Positions 27,278 through 36,696 are shown, counted from the first letter of the stretch. The stretch: DNA of 64,000 nucleotides from Denitratisoma sp. DHT3 (GCF_007833355.1 NZ_CP020914.1:3591562-3655561); one strand, 5' to 3'. Numbers and translations: made by a program. The notes: generated from the letters alone by a model not told the origin.

Positions 27278-27697
27278 TCAGCCAAAAGGCACGTCCCGCC
27301 CTTCCAATCGGACGAGGGTGGCGACGAGTTCCTGGACGATGTGCCGGTGCTCCCGATTGAGGGATCTGATGGCCTGGAGCAGGGGGATTTCGTCCGTCCC
27401 ATAGACGGCCTGTTTCTGCTGGACGACCGTTACCGTCTGCATGCTTCCTTCACCGTAGAGCAGCCATTCGGAGGATACCTTGAGCCAACTGGCCAGAGTC
27501 AGCAGCTTGTCATGGGTGGGAATGGACTCGCCCAGCAGCCATTTGCGCGCGGCGTGGGTGCTGATCGGTTTGCCGCCATACCGTTGGTTGAACTCCCGGG
27601 TCAGCCATGCAACGCCGGTACGCCCCGGCGGGTCGAGCCGATCCAGCGCCAGTTTCAATCGACGGCTGAATTTCGTACGTTGGATGAGTGCTTCCAT
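27278..27697 (-). CDS. HTH regulator, CI-like, paralogue of 62442-62855
   Basis: 139-aa DNA-binding protein with the pattern EFNQRYGGKPISTHAARKWL, then GESIPTHDKLLTLASWLKV, a Cro/CI-like helix-turn-helix. The C-terminal 60 residues are helical with no known domain. The same layout occurs in the regulator at 62442-62855 at the head of the pilus locus (shared EF-RY-G, WL-GE-IP, LA-WLKV positions). No neighbour is obviously linked. The gap to the next gene is AT-richer than its surroundings, hinting at a promoter or at acquired DNA. Confidence 0.82.
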   Translation of the reverse strand: MEALIQRTKFSRRLKLALDRLDPPGRTGVAWLTREFNQRYGGKPISTHAARKWLLGESIPTHDKLLTLASWLKVSSEWLLYGEGSMQTVTVVQQKQAVYGTDEIPLLQAIRSLNREHRHIVQELVATLVRLEGRDVPFG

Positions 27698-27934
27698 CAG
27701 CAGACGCTATCATCCAGAAATCTACTATTAGTTGTGTCTATTGATTACCGAAAGTGGAATCTATAAGCCGTTTGGCATAGTCGGCCTGGTCTCTAAGCGC
27801 CTTGGTGAGCGTGGCGGGGTCGCTTCCCGAATCATGTGAAGATCTGATGCCGGCACGTCTACGCTTGATGCGCATGTGTTTTGCGCGCCCATATCTCGTC
27901 GAATGTCTTTGTTCTACCAGCGTGGAGTTTTGTC
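27698..27934. promoter_or_regulatory. AT-rich divergent gap between HTH regulator and GGDEF-EAL gene
   Basis: The 237-base gap is clearly lower in GC around 27710-27775 (AAATCTACTATTAGTTGTG, TCTATTGATTACC). It is a plausible promoter region for one or both divergent genes. No clear dyad or repeated operator was found. Confidence 0.35.
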
Positions 27935-30364
27935 ATGAATTTCCCGCGCGTGTTCCTGCGCCCCAGCCTTCGTCGCGCTGCTTTCCTGTCAGCCCTGCTG
28001 GCGTCCCTCATGGGTGCGGCTGTATTGCTCTATGCGATCGGGGAATTGGATCGATTGCAGTCGCTTCTGTCCATCGCGCTGATATCGGGCCTTCTGCTTT
28101 CCATGGCGACGCTCTTCTACAGCCACTTTCGCATCCGCAAGCCGCTGGCTCGCATCAGCCGCATGTGCGACCGGATCGCCGATGGAGATCTTTCCGTCCG
28201 GTTGCGGTTGGATCGTCAAGATGAATTCAGGTGTCTGGGGGAACGCTTCAATCGGATGGTGGATGCCCTTCAAGCACTCAGGGAGGAGCAGGCGCTTGCC
28301 GAACGGGCGGTGCGGGATAGCGAACTGCGCCATCGGACGCTTTGGGAGGTGAGCGCGGATGCGATGGTCATGGTCGACGCACATGGCGTGATCGGCTATG
28401 CGAACCCCGCGGTGGCCGATGTTTTTGGCTTCGAGCCTCATGAGCTTCAAGGCCGGAGTCTCACCGTGCTGCTGCCGGACCATGTGCATGAACCGCTGCT
28501 TCTCGGCTTCTCTCATTACATCAAATCCGGCGGCCAGCACCGGAGCCGGAATGGGATCGAACTGTCCGCGGTACACCAGAGCGGGCGTCGGATTCCCGTG
28601 GAAGTCTTCTTCGCCCATATGAAGCTTTCCGGCGGCGATTTGTTCGTGGGTTCTTTTCGCGACATCTCCCAGCGGGTTGAGGCGCAGGCCAATCTGCAGA
28701 TCCAGGATCGGGCCATCGAGTCCGCCGCCGATGGGATCATGATCACCGATGTCCGGGTGGCCGAGCATCCGATCATCTATGCCAACCCGGCGCTGGAGCG
28801 CATCACCGGGTATTGCTCGGCTGAATTGCTGGGGCGGGGCGGACGAATTTTCCTGGGTGAGGACGTCGACCAGATCGAAGTCAACGAACTTCGCCGGATG
28901 TTTCTCGAACATCGGGAAGGCGCTACCCAACTGCGCGGGCGCCGCAAGGATGGCGAGTCCTACTGGATCGATCTGTCAGTGGCCCCGGTTCGCAATGCCA
29001 AGAGCGAGATTACCCATTACATCAGCATCATGAGGGATGTCACGGAGCGGAAGCAGCAGGAAAACGCGTTGTTGCGCAGCGCCAATTACGATCTGTTGAC
29101 CGGCTTGCCCAATCGCTCCCTGTTCTACGACCGCCTCAGCCAGATCTTGGCAAGGGGGGAACGCCACCAGCGGGATGCCGCCGTGATGTTCATCGACCTG
29201 GATCACTTCAAACTGGTCAATGACTCCCTGGGGCATGATCATGGCGACCAGTTGCTGGCGGCGGTCGCCGCCAAGTTGAAGATCTGTCTGCGCGAGGGCG
29301 ATACGGTGGCGCGCTGGGGCGGGGATGAGTTCGTGATTCTGTTGGCGGATCTGGGCTCGCGGGACGACATCGCCATTGTTGCCGGGAGGGTGCAGGAAGG
29401 CCTGGGCGAGTCGATCACTCTGGGCGAACAGGAGGTTTATTGCACCGCCAGCATCGGGGTCAGTGTTTTCCCGGACGATGGCAACACGACGGAGGCCCTG
29501 CTGAAACACGCGGACCTGGCGATGTACCGGGCCAAGAGCCAGGGACGCAATACCTGGAGTCTTTACGCCGACGATATGCAACAGGGTGTCGACCGGCGCT
29601 TTTCCCTTGAAACCCAGTTGCGCAAGGCGATTGAGAAGGATGAGCTGTTCCTGAACTTCCAGCCCCAGATCGAATTGTCCAGTGGCCGCGTCATCGGAGT
29701 GGAGGCACTGGTACGCTGGCAGCATCCCGAACTGGGCCTGGTTTCCCCGTCGTTCTTCATTCCGGTCGCGGAAGAGTCGGGAATGATGGCGGCCATTGGC
29801 GAATGGGTGCTTCACGCTGCCTGCGCCGAGGCGAAACGGTGGCAGACGCTGGGTTTGATGAACATTCGCGTAGCGGTGAACATTTCGCCCTGCCAGTTCG
29901 CGCAGAACGATCTTGCCGAGAGGATCGTTTCCGTATTGGACCACCATGGTCTGCAGGCCGGCGACATTGAACTGGAGATCACCGAAAGCATCGTGATGTG
30001 CAACCCCTCGAAAACGGTGGACACGTTGCGGCACCTGAAAGCCCTGGGCATTCACGTCGCCCTGGACGATTTCGGTACAGGCCATTCAAGTCTCGCTTAT
30101 TTCAAGAATTTTCCGCTCAACCGACTGAAGATCGACAAGTCCTTCATCCAGGACGAAACCATCGTGCGCGCCGTGATCCAGATGTCCATCAGCTACGGGA
30201 TACAGATCGTGGCCGAGGGCGTGGAAGACGAGGCCACGGCGCAAATGCTGTATCGCCTGGGATGCGATGTCGTGCAGGGGTTCCACTATTCGTATCCGCT
30301 TTCCGCCGACGAACTCGTCGAGTTCCTGCAGCGGCCGCCGAAGACGGTGGCGGCGCCGCTGTGA
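27935..30364 (+). CDS. HAMP-PAS-PAS-GGDEF-EAL protein
   Basis: 809 aa from MNFPRVFLRPSL; 18 codons upstream are also open. Two N-terminal membrane helices with almost no periplasmic loop (about 12-60), HAMP (RIRKPLARISRMCDRIADGDL), PAS, PAS-PAC (NPALERITGYCSAELLG), GGDEF and EAL. RWGGDEF and RxxD (REGD) are intact. EAL motifs are GVEALVRWQHPE, ELEITESIVM, DDFGTGHSS (His for the usual Tyr) and LKIDKSF. From HAMP onward it is a paralogue of 10637-13558, but it has lost or never had the PilJ-type sensor domain. Confidence 0.92.
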   Translation: MNFPRVFLRPSLRRAAFLSALLASLMGAAVLLYAIGELDRLQSLLSIALISGLLLSMATLFYSHFRIRKPLARISRMCDRIADGDLSVRLRLDRQDEFRCLGERFNRMVDALQALREEQALAERAVRDSELRHRTLWEVSADAMVMVDAHGVIGYANPAVADVFGFEPHELQGRSLTVLLPDHVHEPLLLGFSHYIKSGGQHRSRNGIELSAVHQSGRRIPVEVFFAHMKLSGGDLFVGSFRDISQRVEAQANLQIQDRAIESAADGIMITDVRVAEHPIIYANPALERITGYCSAELLGRGGRIFLGEDVDQIEVNELRRMFLEHREGATQLRGRRKDGESYWIDLSVAPVRNAKSEITHYISIMRDVTERKQQENALLRSANYDLLTGLPNRSLFYDRLSQILARGERHQRDAAVMFIDLDHFKLVNDSLGHDHGDQLLAAVAAKLKICLREGDTVARWGGDEFVILLADLGSRDDIAIVAGRVQEGLGESITLGEQEVYCTASIGVSVFPDDGNTTEALLKHADLAMYRAKSQGRNTWSLYADDMQQGVDRRFSLETQLRKAIEKDELFLNFQPQIELSSGRVIGVEALVRWQHPELGLVSPSFFIPVAEESGMMAAIGEWVLHAACAEAKRWQTLGLMNIRVAVNISPCQFAQNDLAERIVSVLDHHGLQAGDIELEITESIVMCNPSKTVDTLRHLKALGIHVALDDFGTGHSSLAYFKNFPLNRLKIDKSFIQDETIVRAVIQMSISYGIQIVAEGVEDEATAQMLYRLGCDVVQGFHYSYPLSADELVEFLQRPPKTVAAPL

Positions 30365-30430
30365 CGGCGCCGGCATGACCGACCGCTTCGCTGGTAATCT
30401 GCCGGCCGGAAACAATGTCGATGGATCTGT

Positions 30431-30916
30431 ATGCGAACAATGGAAACGATGGCACATCGGGCGGAATCGGCCCCTGTCTCCACCCCCGCCGCGGCGGCGG
30501 CTCCGGCGCCGCCGGGACTGGTCGGCATCAAGCTGGTGGTCGATGACCTGGAGGCGAGCGCCGCCTTCTACACGGCCGTCTTCGGCATGATCGAGGTGGA
30601 GCGCGTCAAGGTGGATACGGGAATCCGCTATCCGCTCGACGAGATCATTCTTTCTTCCGGCGGCGCCCAGGCCACCGAATTCAGGCTGATTCTGCTCAAG
30701 TATGTGGGCAAGGCGCCGCCCTCCCGGAGCGATCACATCCTGTGCTTCGTCGTGCCCGATCTCGATGCGGTGGTGGAGCATCTCCCGAAGATGGGAGGCA
30801 AGCTGCTGCGGCCGCCGCAAAAAATACGCGAGGAGGGCTCGCGGATGACGATCGCCGCCGACAACGCCGGCAATCTCCTGGAGATCGTGCAGGTGGCGGA
30901 ACGCGCCGTGGACTGA
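30431..30916 (+). CDS. VOC/glyoxalase-fold protein
   Basis: 161 aa with an Ala/Pro-rich N-terminal lead of about 28 residues and a vicinal-oxygen-chelate domain: GIKLVVDDLEASAAFYTAVFGM, then SRSDHILCFVVPDLDAVVEHL and AADNAGNLLEIVQ. Candidate metal ligands are the His in DHILCF and the terminal Glu in LLEIVQ; the enzyme activity cannot be named. Alternative ATGs lie at 30440 and 30449. Short gap to the DedA gene downstream. Confidence 0.85.
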   Translation: MRTMETMAHRAESAPVSTPAAAAAPAPPGLVGIKLVVDDLEASAAFYTAVFGMIEVERVKVDTGIRYPLDEIILSSGGAQATEFRLILLKYVGKAPPSRSDHILCFVVPDLDAVVEHLPKMGGKLLRPPQKIREEGSRMTIAADNAGNLLEIVQVAERAVD

Positions 30917-30968
30917 TCGAACGGGGCGCATCGGGTAAACTGCGCGGCTCGCCCAACGCCCTTGTCCC

Positions 30969-31619
30969 ATGGAACTTCTGCTGCAATTCGTCGATATCGT
31001 CCTGCACCTGGACAAGCATTTGGAGTTCCTGGTGCAGCAGTACGGCACCTGGATCTACGCGATCCTGTTCGCCATCGTCTTTTCCGAGACCGGCTTCGTG
31101 GTGACGCCCTTCCTGCCCGGCGACTCCCTGCTCTTCGTGGCCGGCGCGGTGGCCGCCGTGGGGGGGATGGATCTCGGGCTCCTGATCGTGGCGCTCACCA
31201 CCGCGGCGGTGCTGGGCAACAGCCTCAATTACGGCATCGGCCGCTATCTCGGGCCGAAAGTGTTCCAGTGGCCGGATTCGCGGTTTTTCAACCGCGCGGC
31301 GCTGGAAAAGACCCACGCCTTCTACGAGCGCCACGGCGGCAAGACCATCGTCCTGTCGCGGTTCCTGCCGCTGTTCCGCACCTTCGCCCCGTTCGTGGCC
31401 GGCATCGGCGCGATGGACTGGAGGCGCTTCACCGCCTTCAACCTGGCCGGCGGCACGCTCTGGGTGGTGTCCCTGACCCTGGCCGGCTACTGGTTCGGCA
31501 ACCTGCCGGTGATTCGCAACAACCTGTCCCTGGTGGTGGTGGGCATCGTGATCGTCAGCCTGGTGCCGGCGGCGGTGGGCTGGTGGAAGCACCGGCAGGA
31601 GGCCGCCGTCGAACCATGA
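30969..31619 (+). CDS. DedA family (VTT/SNARE-associated) membrane protein
   Basis: 216-aa inner-membrane protein of the DedA group, which includes undecaprenyl-phosphate and phospholipid flippases linked to proton-motive force and envelope stress. Family signatures: FSETGFVVTPFLPGDSLLF, GNSLNYGIGRYLG and SRFLPLFRTFAPFVAGIG with the conserved Arg. At least four hydrophobic stretches. 43 bases separate it from purN; possibly the same transcript. Confidence 0.93.
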   Translation: MELLLQFVDIVLHLDKHLEFLVQQYGTWIYAILFAIVFSETGFVVTPFLPGDSLLFVAGAVAAVGGMDLGLLIVALTTAAVLGNSLNYGIGRYLGPKVFQWPDSRFFNRAALEKTHAFYERHGGKTIVLSRFLPLFRTFAPFVAGIGAMDWRRFTAFNLAGGTLWVVSLTLAGYWFGNLPVIRNNLSLVVVGIVIVSLVPAAVGWWKHRQEAAVEP

Positions 31620-31662
31620 GCCCAGCCCGAGACCCCGGGGCGGCCCTTCGTTTTCCGAGACC

Positions 31663-32295
31663 ATGAAAAAATACGTGATCCTGATTTCCGGGCGCGGCAG
31701 CAATATGCGTTCCCTGCTCGAAGCCGGCCTGCCCGGCGCGTGCGTCGCCGTGATCAGCAATCGTCCGGAGGCCGCCGGCCTGGACTATGCCCGCGGCCGG
31801 GGGCTGCCCACCCGGGTGGTGGACCATCGCCAGTACGCCTCGCGGGAGGATTTCGATGCCGCGCTGGCCGCCGAGATCGAGCGCCATCAGCCGGATCTGG
31901 TGCTGCTGGCGGGTTTCATGCGGGTGTTGACGGATGGCTTCGTGCGCCGTTTCGAAGGAAGGCTGCTGAACATCCACCCCTCCCTGCTGCCGGCCTTTCC
32001 CGGTCTGACCACCCACGCCAAGGCCATCGCCGCCGGGGTGCGGCTGCACGGCTGCACGGTGCATTTCGTCACGCCGGCGCTGGATTCCGGCCCGATCGTG
32101 ATCCAGGCCGCCGTGCCCGTGCAGGACGATGACGACGAGGACACCCTGGGCGCGCGGGTGCTGGCGCAGGAGCATCTGGTCTATGCCCAGGCCGCCCGCT
32201 GGTTCCTCGAGGGGCGGCTCGCCATCCGGGGCAACCGGGTGCTGTTGGCGGGGGCGCGGCCGGAGGAGGCCGCGTTGCGCGCTCCCCTGGGATGA
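31663..32295 (+). CDS. purN: Phosphoribosylglycinamide formyltransferase
   Basis: GAR transformylase (third purine step, 10-formyl-THF dependent), 210 aa. Motifs: ISGRGSNMRSLL phosphate loop, AGFMRVL, and the catalytic NIHPSLLPAFPG (Asn and His) with DSGPIV (Asp). The stop overlaps the ATG of the DUF3108 gene. purM is in the same window but 12 kb away, so the purine genes are not clustered. Confidence 0.96.
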   Translation: MKKYVILISGRGSNMRSLLEAGLPGACVAVISNRPEAAGLDYARGRGLPTRVVDHRQYASREDFDAALAAEIERHQPDLVLLAGFMRVLTDGFVRRFEGRLLNIHPSLLPAFPGLTTHAKAIAAGVRLHGCTVHFVTPALDSGPIVIQAAVPVQDDDDEDTLGARVLAQEHLVYAQAARWFLEGRLAIRGNRVLLAGARPEEAALRAPLG

Positions 32296-33290
32296 GACCG
32301 ATGGCCCGCCGGGGATTTCTGATCGCCCTGGCGCTTTCCATCGCCTTGCATCTTTCCGTGGTCGGCGGCCCGGGCTGGCACGTGGCCCTGCTGGACGACC
32401 TGCTCCATCCCCCGCCGCCGCTCGAAGCCCGTCTGCTGGCGCCGCCCAAGTTGCCCGCGCCGCCGCTCAAACCATCCGTGCCACCCGCTCCGCCGCGACC
32501 CGCCGGGCAGGATCCGGGCCATGGCGTCGCTTCCTGGTCGGCCGCCACGGCGCCGCCGGCACCGCAGGCCGTGCCGACCGAGGAGTTGCTGCCGGCGGCG
32601 CCCCTGGCGGAAGTGATGGCGGCGGTGATCGGCGCGGTGCCGCAGATCGCACCGCCGCTGCCGCGCCGCGGCCGCCTGCGCTTCGCCCTGGTGAAGGGGG
32701 AGGGCGGTTTCGTGGTGGGACAGGCGATTCATGAATGGCATCATGACGGCCAGGTCTACACGATCCGCGCCACGACCGAGACCACCGGGCTGGCCGCGCT
32801 GTTTCGTCCGGCGAAGGTGGTGCAGACCAGCAGCGGCGGCTTTTTCCAGGGAGAATTGCGGCCGGCCCGCTTCGAGATGGACCGGGGCGACAACGATGTG
32901 GTTGCGGCCGACTTCGACTGGTCGGCGATGCGGGTGACGTTGAGCAGCGGGCAGGTCGTGGCGTTCAGCGAGGGGGCCGAGGACATGCTGTCGATGTTTT
33001 ACCAATTGATGCAGGCCGCGCAGCGCGGCGAGGGTTTCCAGATGGCGGTGGCCACGGGCCGCAAGGTGGAACGCTACGCCTTCGAGTGGCTGGGCCAGGA
33101 AACCCTGCTCCTGAAGGCGGGCCGCTTCACCACCTGGCATGTGCGGGTGCGCTCCGCCAGTGGCGGCGGCGACACCACCGAGGTCTGGCTGGGCAAGGAG
33201 GCGGCCGGCTTGCCGGTGAAAATCCGCCATCTGGATCGCAAGGGCGAGTTGTTCGACCAGCTCGCCGAAGAAATGGACTACGAAAAATGA
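32292..33290 (+). CDS. DUF3108 domain envelope protein
   Basis: 332 aa: an N-terminal membrane or signal segment (FLIALALSIALHLSVVG), a Pro-rich stretch (about 35-95) and a C-terminal DUF3108 beta domain (FALVKGEGGFVVGQAIHEWHHDG; TWHVRVRSASGGGDTTEVWLG; GLPVKIRHLDRKGE). Probably periplasmic and anchored; function unknown. Translationally coupled to purN before it and to the rsmB-like gene after it by ATGA overlaps. Confidence 0.85.
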   Translation: MRPMARRGFLIALALSIALHLSVVGGPGWHVALLDDLLHPPPPLEARLLAPPKLPAPPLKPSVPPAPPRPAGQDPGHGVASWSAATAPPAPQAVPTEELLPAAPLAEVMAAVIGAVPQIAPPLPRRGRLRFALVKGEGGFVVGQAIHEWHHDGQVYTIRATTETTGLAALFRPAKVVQTSSGGFFQGELRPARFEMDRGDNDVVAADFDWSAMRVTLSSGQVVAFSEGAEDMLSMFYQLMQAAQRGEGFQMAVATGRKVERYAFEWLGQETLLLKAGRFTTWHVRVRSASGGGDTTEVWLGKEAAGLPVKIRHLDRKGELFDQLAEEMDYEK

Positions 33291-34570
33291 CGACGATGAA
33301 AATCACTTCCCGCCTGCTGGATCATGCCGGCGACGCACTCACCGCCATGCTGCGCTTCGAGCAGCCGGCCGACGCGGTACTGTCCCGGATCTTCCGCGAC
33401 CACCGCGATCTGGGCCACCGCGAGCGGGGCTTCGTGGCCGACCTCACCTACGGCGTGTTGCGCCGCCGGCGCTGGCTGGAAAAGCTCTGCGGCGAGCGAG
33501 TGACGCCGCGCCGCCTGTTGCTGGCGGCCCTGGTGCGCCTGATGGGGTTCAGCCAGCGCCAGCTGGCCGAGGCGCTGACGGCCCGGGAACTGGAATGGGT
33601 GGCCGAGCTGAAGGCACAGGCCAAATCCGGGGTGGCGCCGGAATTGAGTCTGGCGGAAGCGGCCGACTTCCCCGGCTGGCTGACGGACAAGCTGCTCGCC
33701 GCCGGGCGTTCGGCGGAAGAGGTGCTGCAACTGGCCAACAGCCTCAACCAGGCGGCGCCGCTGGATCTGCGGGTGAATCCCCTGAAGACCACGCGCGAGG
33801 CGGTGCTGGAGCGCTTCAAGGCGGACGGCATCGAGGCCGGCGCCTGTCCTTACGCGCCGCTCGGGCTGCGCCTGGTCCACAAGCCGGCGCTGGCCAAGCA
33901 TCCGCTGTTCCTCGACGGCAGCATCGAGGTGCAGGACGAGGGCAGCCAGTTGCTGGGCCATCTGGTGGCGCCCAGGCGCGGCGAGATGGTGGTCGATTTC
34001 TGCGCCGGCGCCGGCGGCAAGACCCTCCTGCTGGGCGCGCTGATGCGCTCCACCGGCCGGCTCTACGCCTTCGACGTCTCGGAAAAGCGCCTGTCCAAGC
34101 TCAAGCCGCGCGTGGCGCGCTCCGGCCTGTCCAACGTCCATACTGCGGCGATCGCCAGCGAGCAGGACCAGCGCATCAAGCGCCTGGCCGGCAAGATCGA
34201 CCGGGTGCTGGTGGATGCGCCCTGCTCGGGCCTGGGCACCCTGCGCCGCAATCCGGACCTGAAATGGCGCCAGACGCCGGACTCGGTGGCCGAGCTGACC
34301 GCCAAGCAGGCCGCCATCCTGGCGGCCGCGGCCCGTCTGGTGAAGGTCGGCGGCCGCCTGGTGTATGCCACCTGCAGTCTGCTGGAGGAGGAGAACGAGG
34401 CGGTGGTCGCCGGTTTCCTCGCCGCCCATCCGGAATTCGCGCGCCGTTCCTGCGGCGAGATCCTGGCCGCCCAGGGCATCGCCCTGGAGATGGGGGAGTC
34501 GCTGCGGCTGCTGCCCGACCGCCATGGCACCGACGGTTTCTACGCCGCGGTGCTGGAACGCCAGTCTTGA
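33287..34570 (+). CDS. RsmB/RsmF-family rRNA (cytosine-C5) methyltransferase
   Basis: 427-aa SAM-dependent methyltransferase. A short NusB-like helical N-terminus (about 1-130), then the Rossmann domain: VDFCAGAGGKTLLLGALM (SAM site), VDAPCSGLGTLRRNP (motif IV with the PC dipeptide) and VYATCSLLEEEN (motif VI TC, catalytic Cys). Most likely acts like RsmB on 16S rRNA, though its N-terminus is shorter than in E. coli. ATG at 33287 overlaps the upstream stop; 67 upstream codons in frame overlap the DUF3108 gene and are ignored. Confidence 0.9.
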   Translation: MTTMKITSRLLDHAGDALTAMLRFEQPADAVLSRIFRDHRDLGHRERGFVADLTYGVLRRRRWLEKLCGERVTPRRLLLAALVRLMGFSQRQLAEALTARELEWVAELKAQAKSGVAPELSLAEAADFPGWLTDKLLAAGRSAEEVLQLANSLNQAAPLDLRVNPLKTTREAVLERFKADGIEAGACPYAPLGLRLVHKPALAKHPLFLDGSIEVQDEGSQLLGHLVAPRRGEMVVDFCAGAGGKTLLLGALMRSTGRLYAFDVSEKRLSKLKPRVARSGLSNVHTAAIASEQDQRIKRLAGKIDRVLVDAPCSGLGTLRRNPDLKWRQTPDSVAELTAKQAAILAAAARLVKVGGRLVYATCSLLEEENEAVVAGFLAAHPEFARRSCGEILAAQGIALEMGESLRLLPDRHGTDGFYAAVLERQS

Positions 34571-35283
34571 AGCCGCGCCGCGCTTCGGTGGCATGGGTGG
34601 CATGCGTGGCTCGGGTTGCGCTGGCCGCCCTGGCCGGCGTCCTGCTGGCGACGGGGGCGGCCCGCGCGGCCGCTCCGCTGCCGGCGCGCGGCACCGTGGA
34701 GGCGCTGTTCACGCCCTGGGACGACGCCGAGGGCGCGATCCTGCGCGCGCTCGGCCGGGCGCGCCAGGCGGTCCATGTCCAGGCCTATCTGTTGACCAGC
34801 CGCACCCTGGCGCGCGCCCTGGTGGAGGCGCACCAGCGCGGCGTGCGGGTGGAAGTCCTGGCCGACGCGGCGATGGCGGAGAAAGGCGGGAATTCCCAGT
34901 TGCCGCTGCTGGCGGCGGCGGGCATTCCGCTGCGCCTGGAGCGGCGCTACAGCGCCGCCCACAACAAGATTCTGTTGATCGACCCGGAAGGGGAACACCC
35001 GGTGGTGATCACCGGCAGCTACAACTACACTTGGTCGGCCCAGGCCCGCAATGCCGAGAACCTGCTGCTGCTGCGCGACCATCCGGCGCTGGCGCGGGCC
35101 TACCTGGCCAACTGGCAGCGCCACCGCGACGAGGCGGAACCCTATGCGCAGGCGGAGCAGGGGGCGGGCCGGTCGCAGGCCGGCGCGGCGGCATGGGCGG
35201 GCGCGCCCTGCGCCCATCTGCCCCGGGAGGACGCCCGCTTGCTGGCGACGCTGGGAGAATGCGGGAGCCGGGGGGGCCGGTGA
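34567..35283 (+). CDS. Phospholipase D-like (Nuc-type) secreted nuclease
   Basis: 238 aa: a signal peptide (VACVARVALAALAGVLLATG) and a single HKD/PLD domain with HNKILLID and GSYNYTWSAQARNAEN, as in bacterial Nuc endonucleases, which dimerise to form the active site. Likely periplasmic; DNA or phosphodiester substrate uncertain. Start is TTG at 34567 overlapping the TGA of the rsmB-like gene; no ATG exists in the conserved reading frame before the signal peptide. The C-terminus (SQAGAAAWAGAP onward) is not conserved-looking. Confidence 0.86.
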   Translation: MKPRRASVAWVACVARVALAALAGVLLATGAARAAAPLPARGTVEALFTPWDDAEGAILRALGRARQAVHVQAYLLTSRTLARALVEAHQRGVRVEVLADAAMAEKGGNSQLPLLAAAGIPLRLERRYSAAHNKILLIDPEGEHPVVITGSYNYTWSAQARNAENLLLLRDHPALARAYLANWQRHRDEAEPYAQAEQGAGRSQAGAAAWAGAPCAHLPREDARLLATLGECGSRGGR

Positions 35284-35322
35284 AACGGTGCGCGGGAGGT
35301 TTTGAAAGATGAGGGACGAGCC

Positions 35323-36579
35323 ATGAGCGGTGAATGGGACAGTCTGGCGACGGGACTCTGGCGGGATCTGGAACGGCCCGACGTCTGGTGGCAGGTGGGT
35401 ATGCTGGCGTTTTGTCTGCTGCTGGCCGCGCTGCTCGACCGGACCCTGCGCGCGCGCCCGGCCGCAGGCATGCACCACAGCGTGGGCAAGGGCGGGGTGA
35501 GGCGCCTGATCTTCCCGATGACGGCGCTGGTGCTGGTGCTGATCGGGCGCGCCCTGCTGCGCGGCCACTTCCCGGTAACGCTGCTGTCGGTGGCGGTGCC
35601 CCTGCTGCTTTCCCTGGCGGCGATCCGCATCGTGTTCTATGTGCTGCGCATCAGTTTCAGCGCCGCCCGCTGGCTGGGTGCTTTCGAGCGCATGTTCGCC
35701 TTCTGCGCCTGGTCGCTGGTGGCGCTCCATGTCCTGGGGCTGCTGCCGCAGTTGGTGGGGCTGCTGGAGGAGATCAGCTTCCCCGTCGGGCGGCAGCAGC
35801 TCAACCTCTGGCTGGTGGCGCAGGGGGTCGTCACGGTGGTCGTGGCCCTGCTGGCGGCGCTCTGGCTGGGCAGTCTGGTGGAAGGTCGCCTGGGGCGGGT
35901 GGAGGGGCTGGACCGGAATCTGCGCGAGGTGCTGTCCCGTCTCGCCCGCGCCCTGCTGCTGCTGCTGGCGGTGCTGATCAGCCTGCCCCTGGTGGGGATC
36001 GACCTGACCACCCTCTCGGTATTCGGCGGCGCCTTGGGCGTGGGGCTGGGTTTCGGCCTGCAGAAGATCGCGGCCAGCTATGTGTCGGGTTTCATCATCC
36101 TGCTGGACCGCTCGATCCGCATCGGCAACGTGATCTCGGTGGGCTCGGACCGCGGCCAGGTGACGCGGATCACCACCCGCTATACGGTGCTGAAGGGCTT
36201 GGGCGGCGTGGAGGCCATCGTGCCCAACGAACTGCTGGTCAGTTCCGTGGTCGGCAACGAATCCTATACCGATCGCCAGGTACGGGTCGGTCTGCCGGTC
36301 CAGGTGTCCTACGGCACCAACCTGGAACAGGCGCTGGCGATCCTGGAGGGGATCGCCCGGGCCCAGCCCCGGGTGCTGGCGGACCCCGCGCCGCAGGCGG
36401 TGGTGCTGGCTTTCGCCGATTCCGGCATCAGTCTGGAGCTGGGCTTCTGGATCCGCGATCCGGAGGCCGGGACCGGCGGCTTGCGCTCCGCCATCAACCT
36501 GTCGATCTGGCGCGCTTTCAAGGAGGTCGGCATCGCGTTCCCCTTCCCGCAGCGGGAGGTGCGTCTGCTCCAGGGGTGA
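35323..36579 (+). CDS. MscS-family mechanosensitive ion channel
   Basis: 418-aa membrane protein: hydrophobic helices at about 20-40, 65-85, 95-110, 120-145, 165-185 and 200-225, then the pore helix and beta domain. The pore signature is FGGALGVGLGFGLQKIAASYVSGFIILLD cut across about residues 227-256, followed by IVPNELLVSSVV. It opens under membrane tension to release solutes. Start at MSGEWDSLA has GAGGG upstream. A strong terminator follows. Confidence 0.93.
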   Translation: MSGEWDSLATGLWRDLERPDVWWQVGMLAFCLLLAALLDRTLRARPAAGMHHSVGKGGVRRLIFPMTALVLVLIGRALLRGHFPVTLLSVAVPLLLSLAAIRIVFYVLRISFSAARWLGAFERMFAFCAWSLVALHVLGLLPQLVGLLEEISFPVGRQQLNLWLVAQGVVTVVVALLAALWLGSLVEGRLGRVEGLDRNLREVLSRLARALLLLLAVLISLPLVGIDLTTLSVFGGALGVGLGFGLQKIAASYVSGFIILLDRSIRIGNVISVGSDRGQVTRITTRYTVLKGLGGVEAIVPNELLVSSVVGNESYTDRQVRVGLPVQVSYGTNLEQALAILEGIARAQPRVLADPAPQAVVLAFADSGISLELGFWIRDPEAGTGGLRSAINLSIWRAFKEVGIAFPFPQREVRLLQG

Positions 36580-36633
36580 GCGCGGCGGACGCGGCCTGGG
36601 TTGTGAGCGGCGTACGTGAGCGACGTAAACGCC

Positions 36634-36657
36634 AAAAGCCCGCCGGAGCGGGCTTTT
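36634..36657. terminator. Bidirectional Rho-independent terminator
   Basis: AAAAGCCCGC (36634-36643) pairs with GCGGGCTTTT (36648-36657) around a CGGA loop. It serves the mscS-type gene on the plus strand and the rpmB-rpmG unit on the minus strand. Confidence 0.92.
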
Positions 36658-36696
36658 GATCGATAGGTGCGACCGGAGATCGGCCGGACTTGCCTA

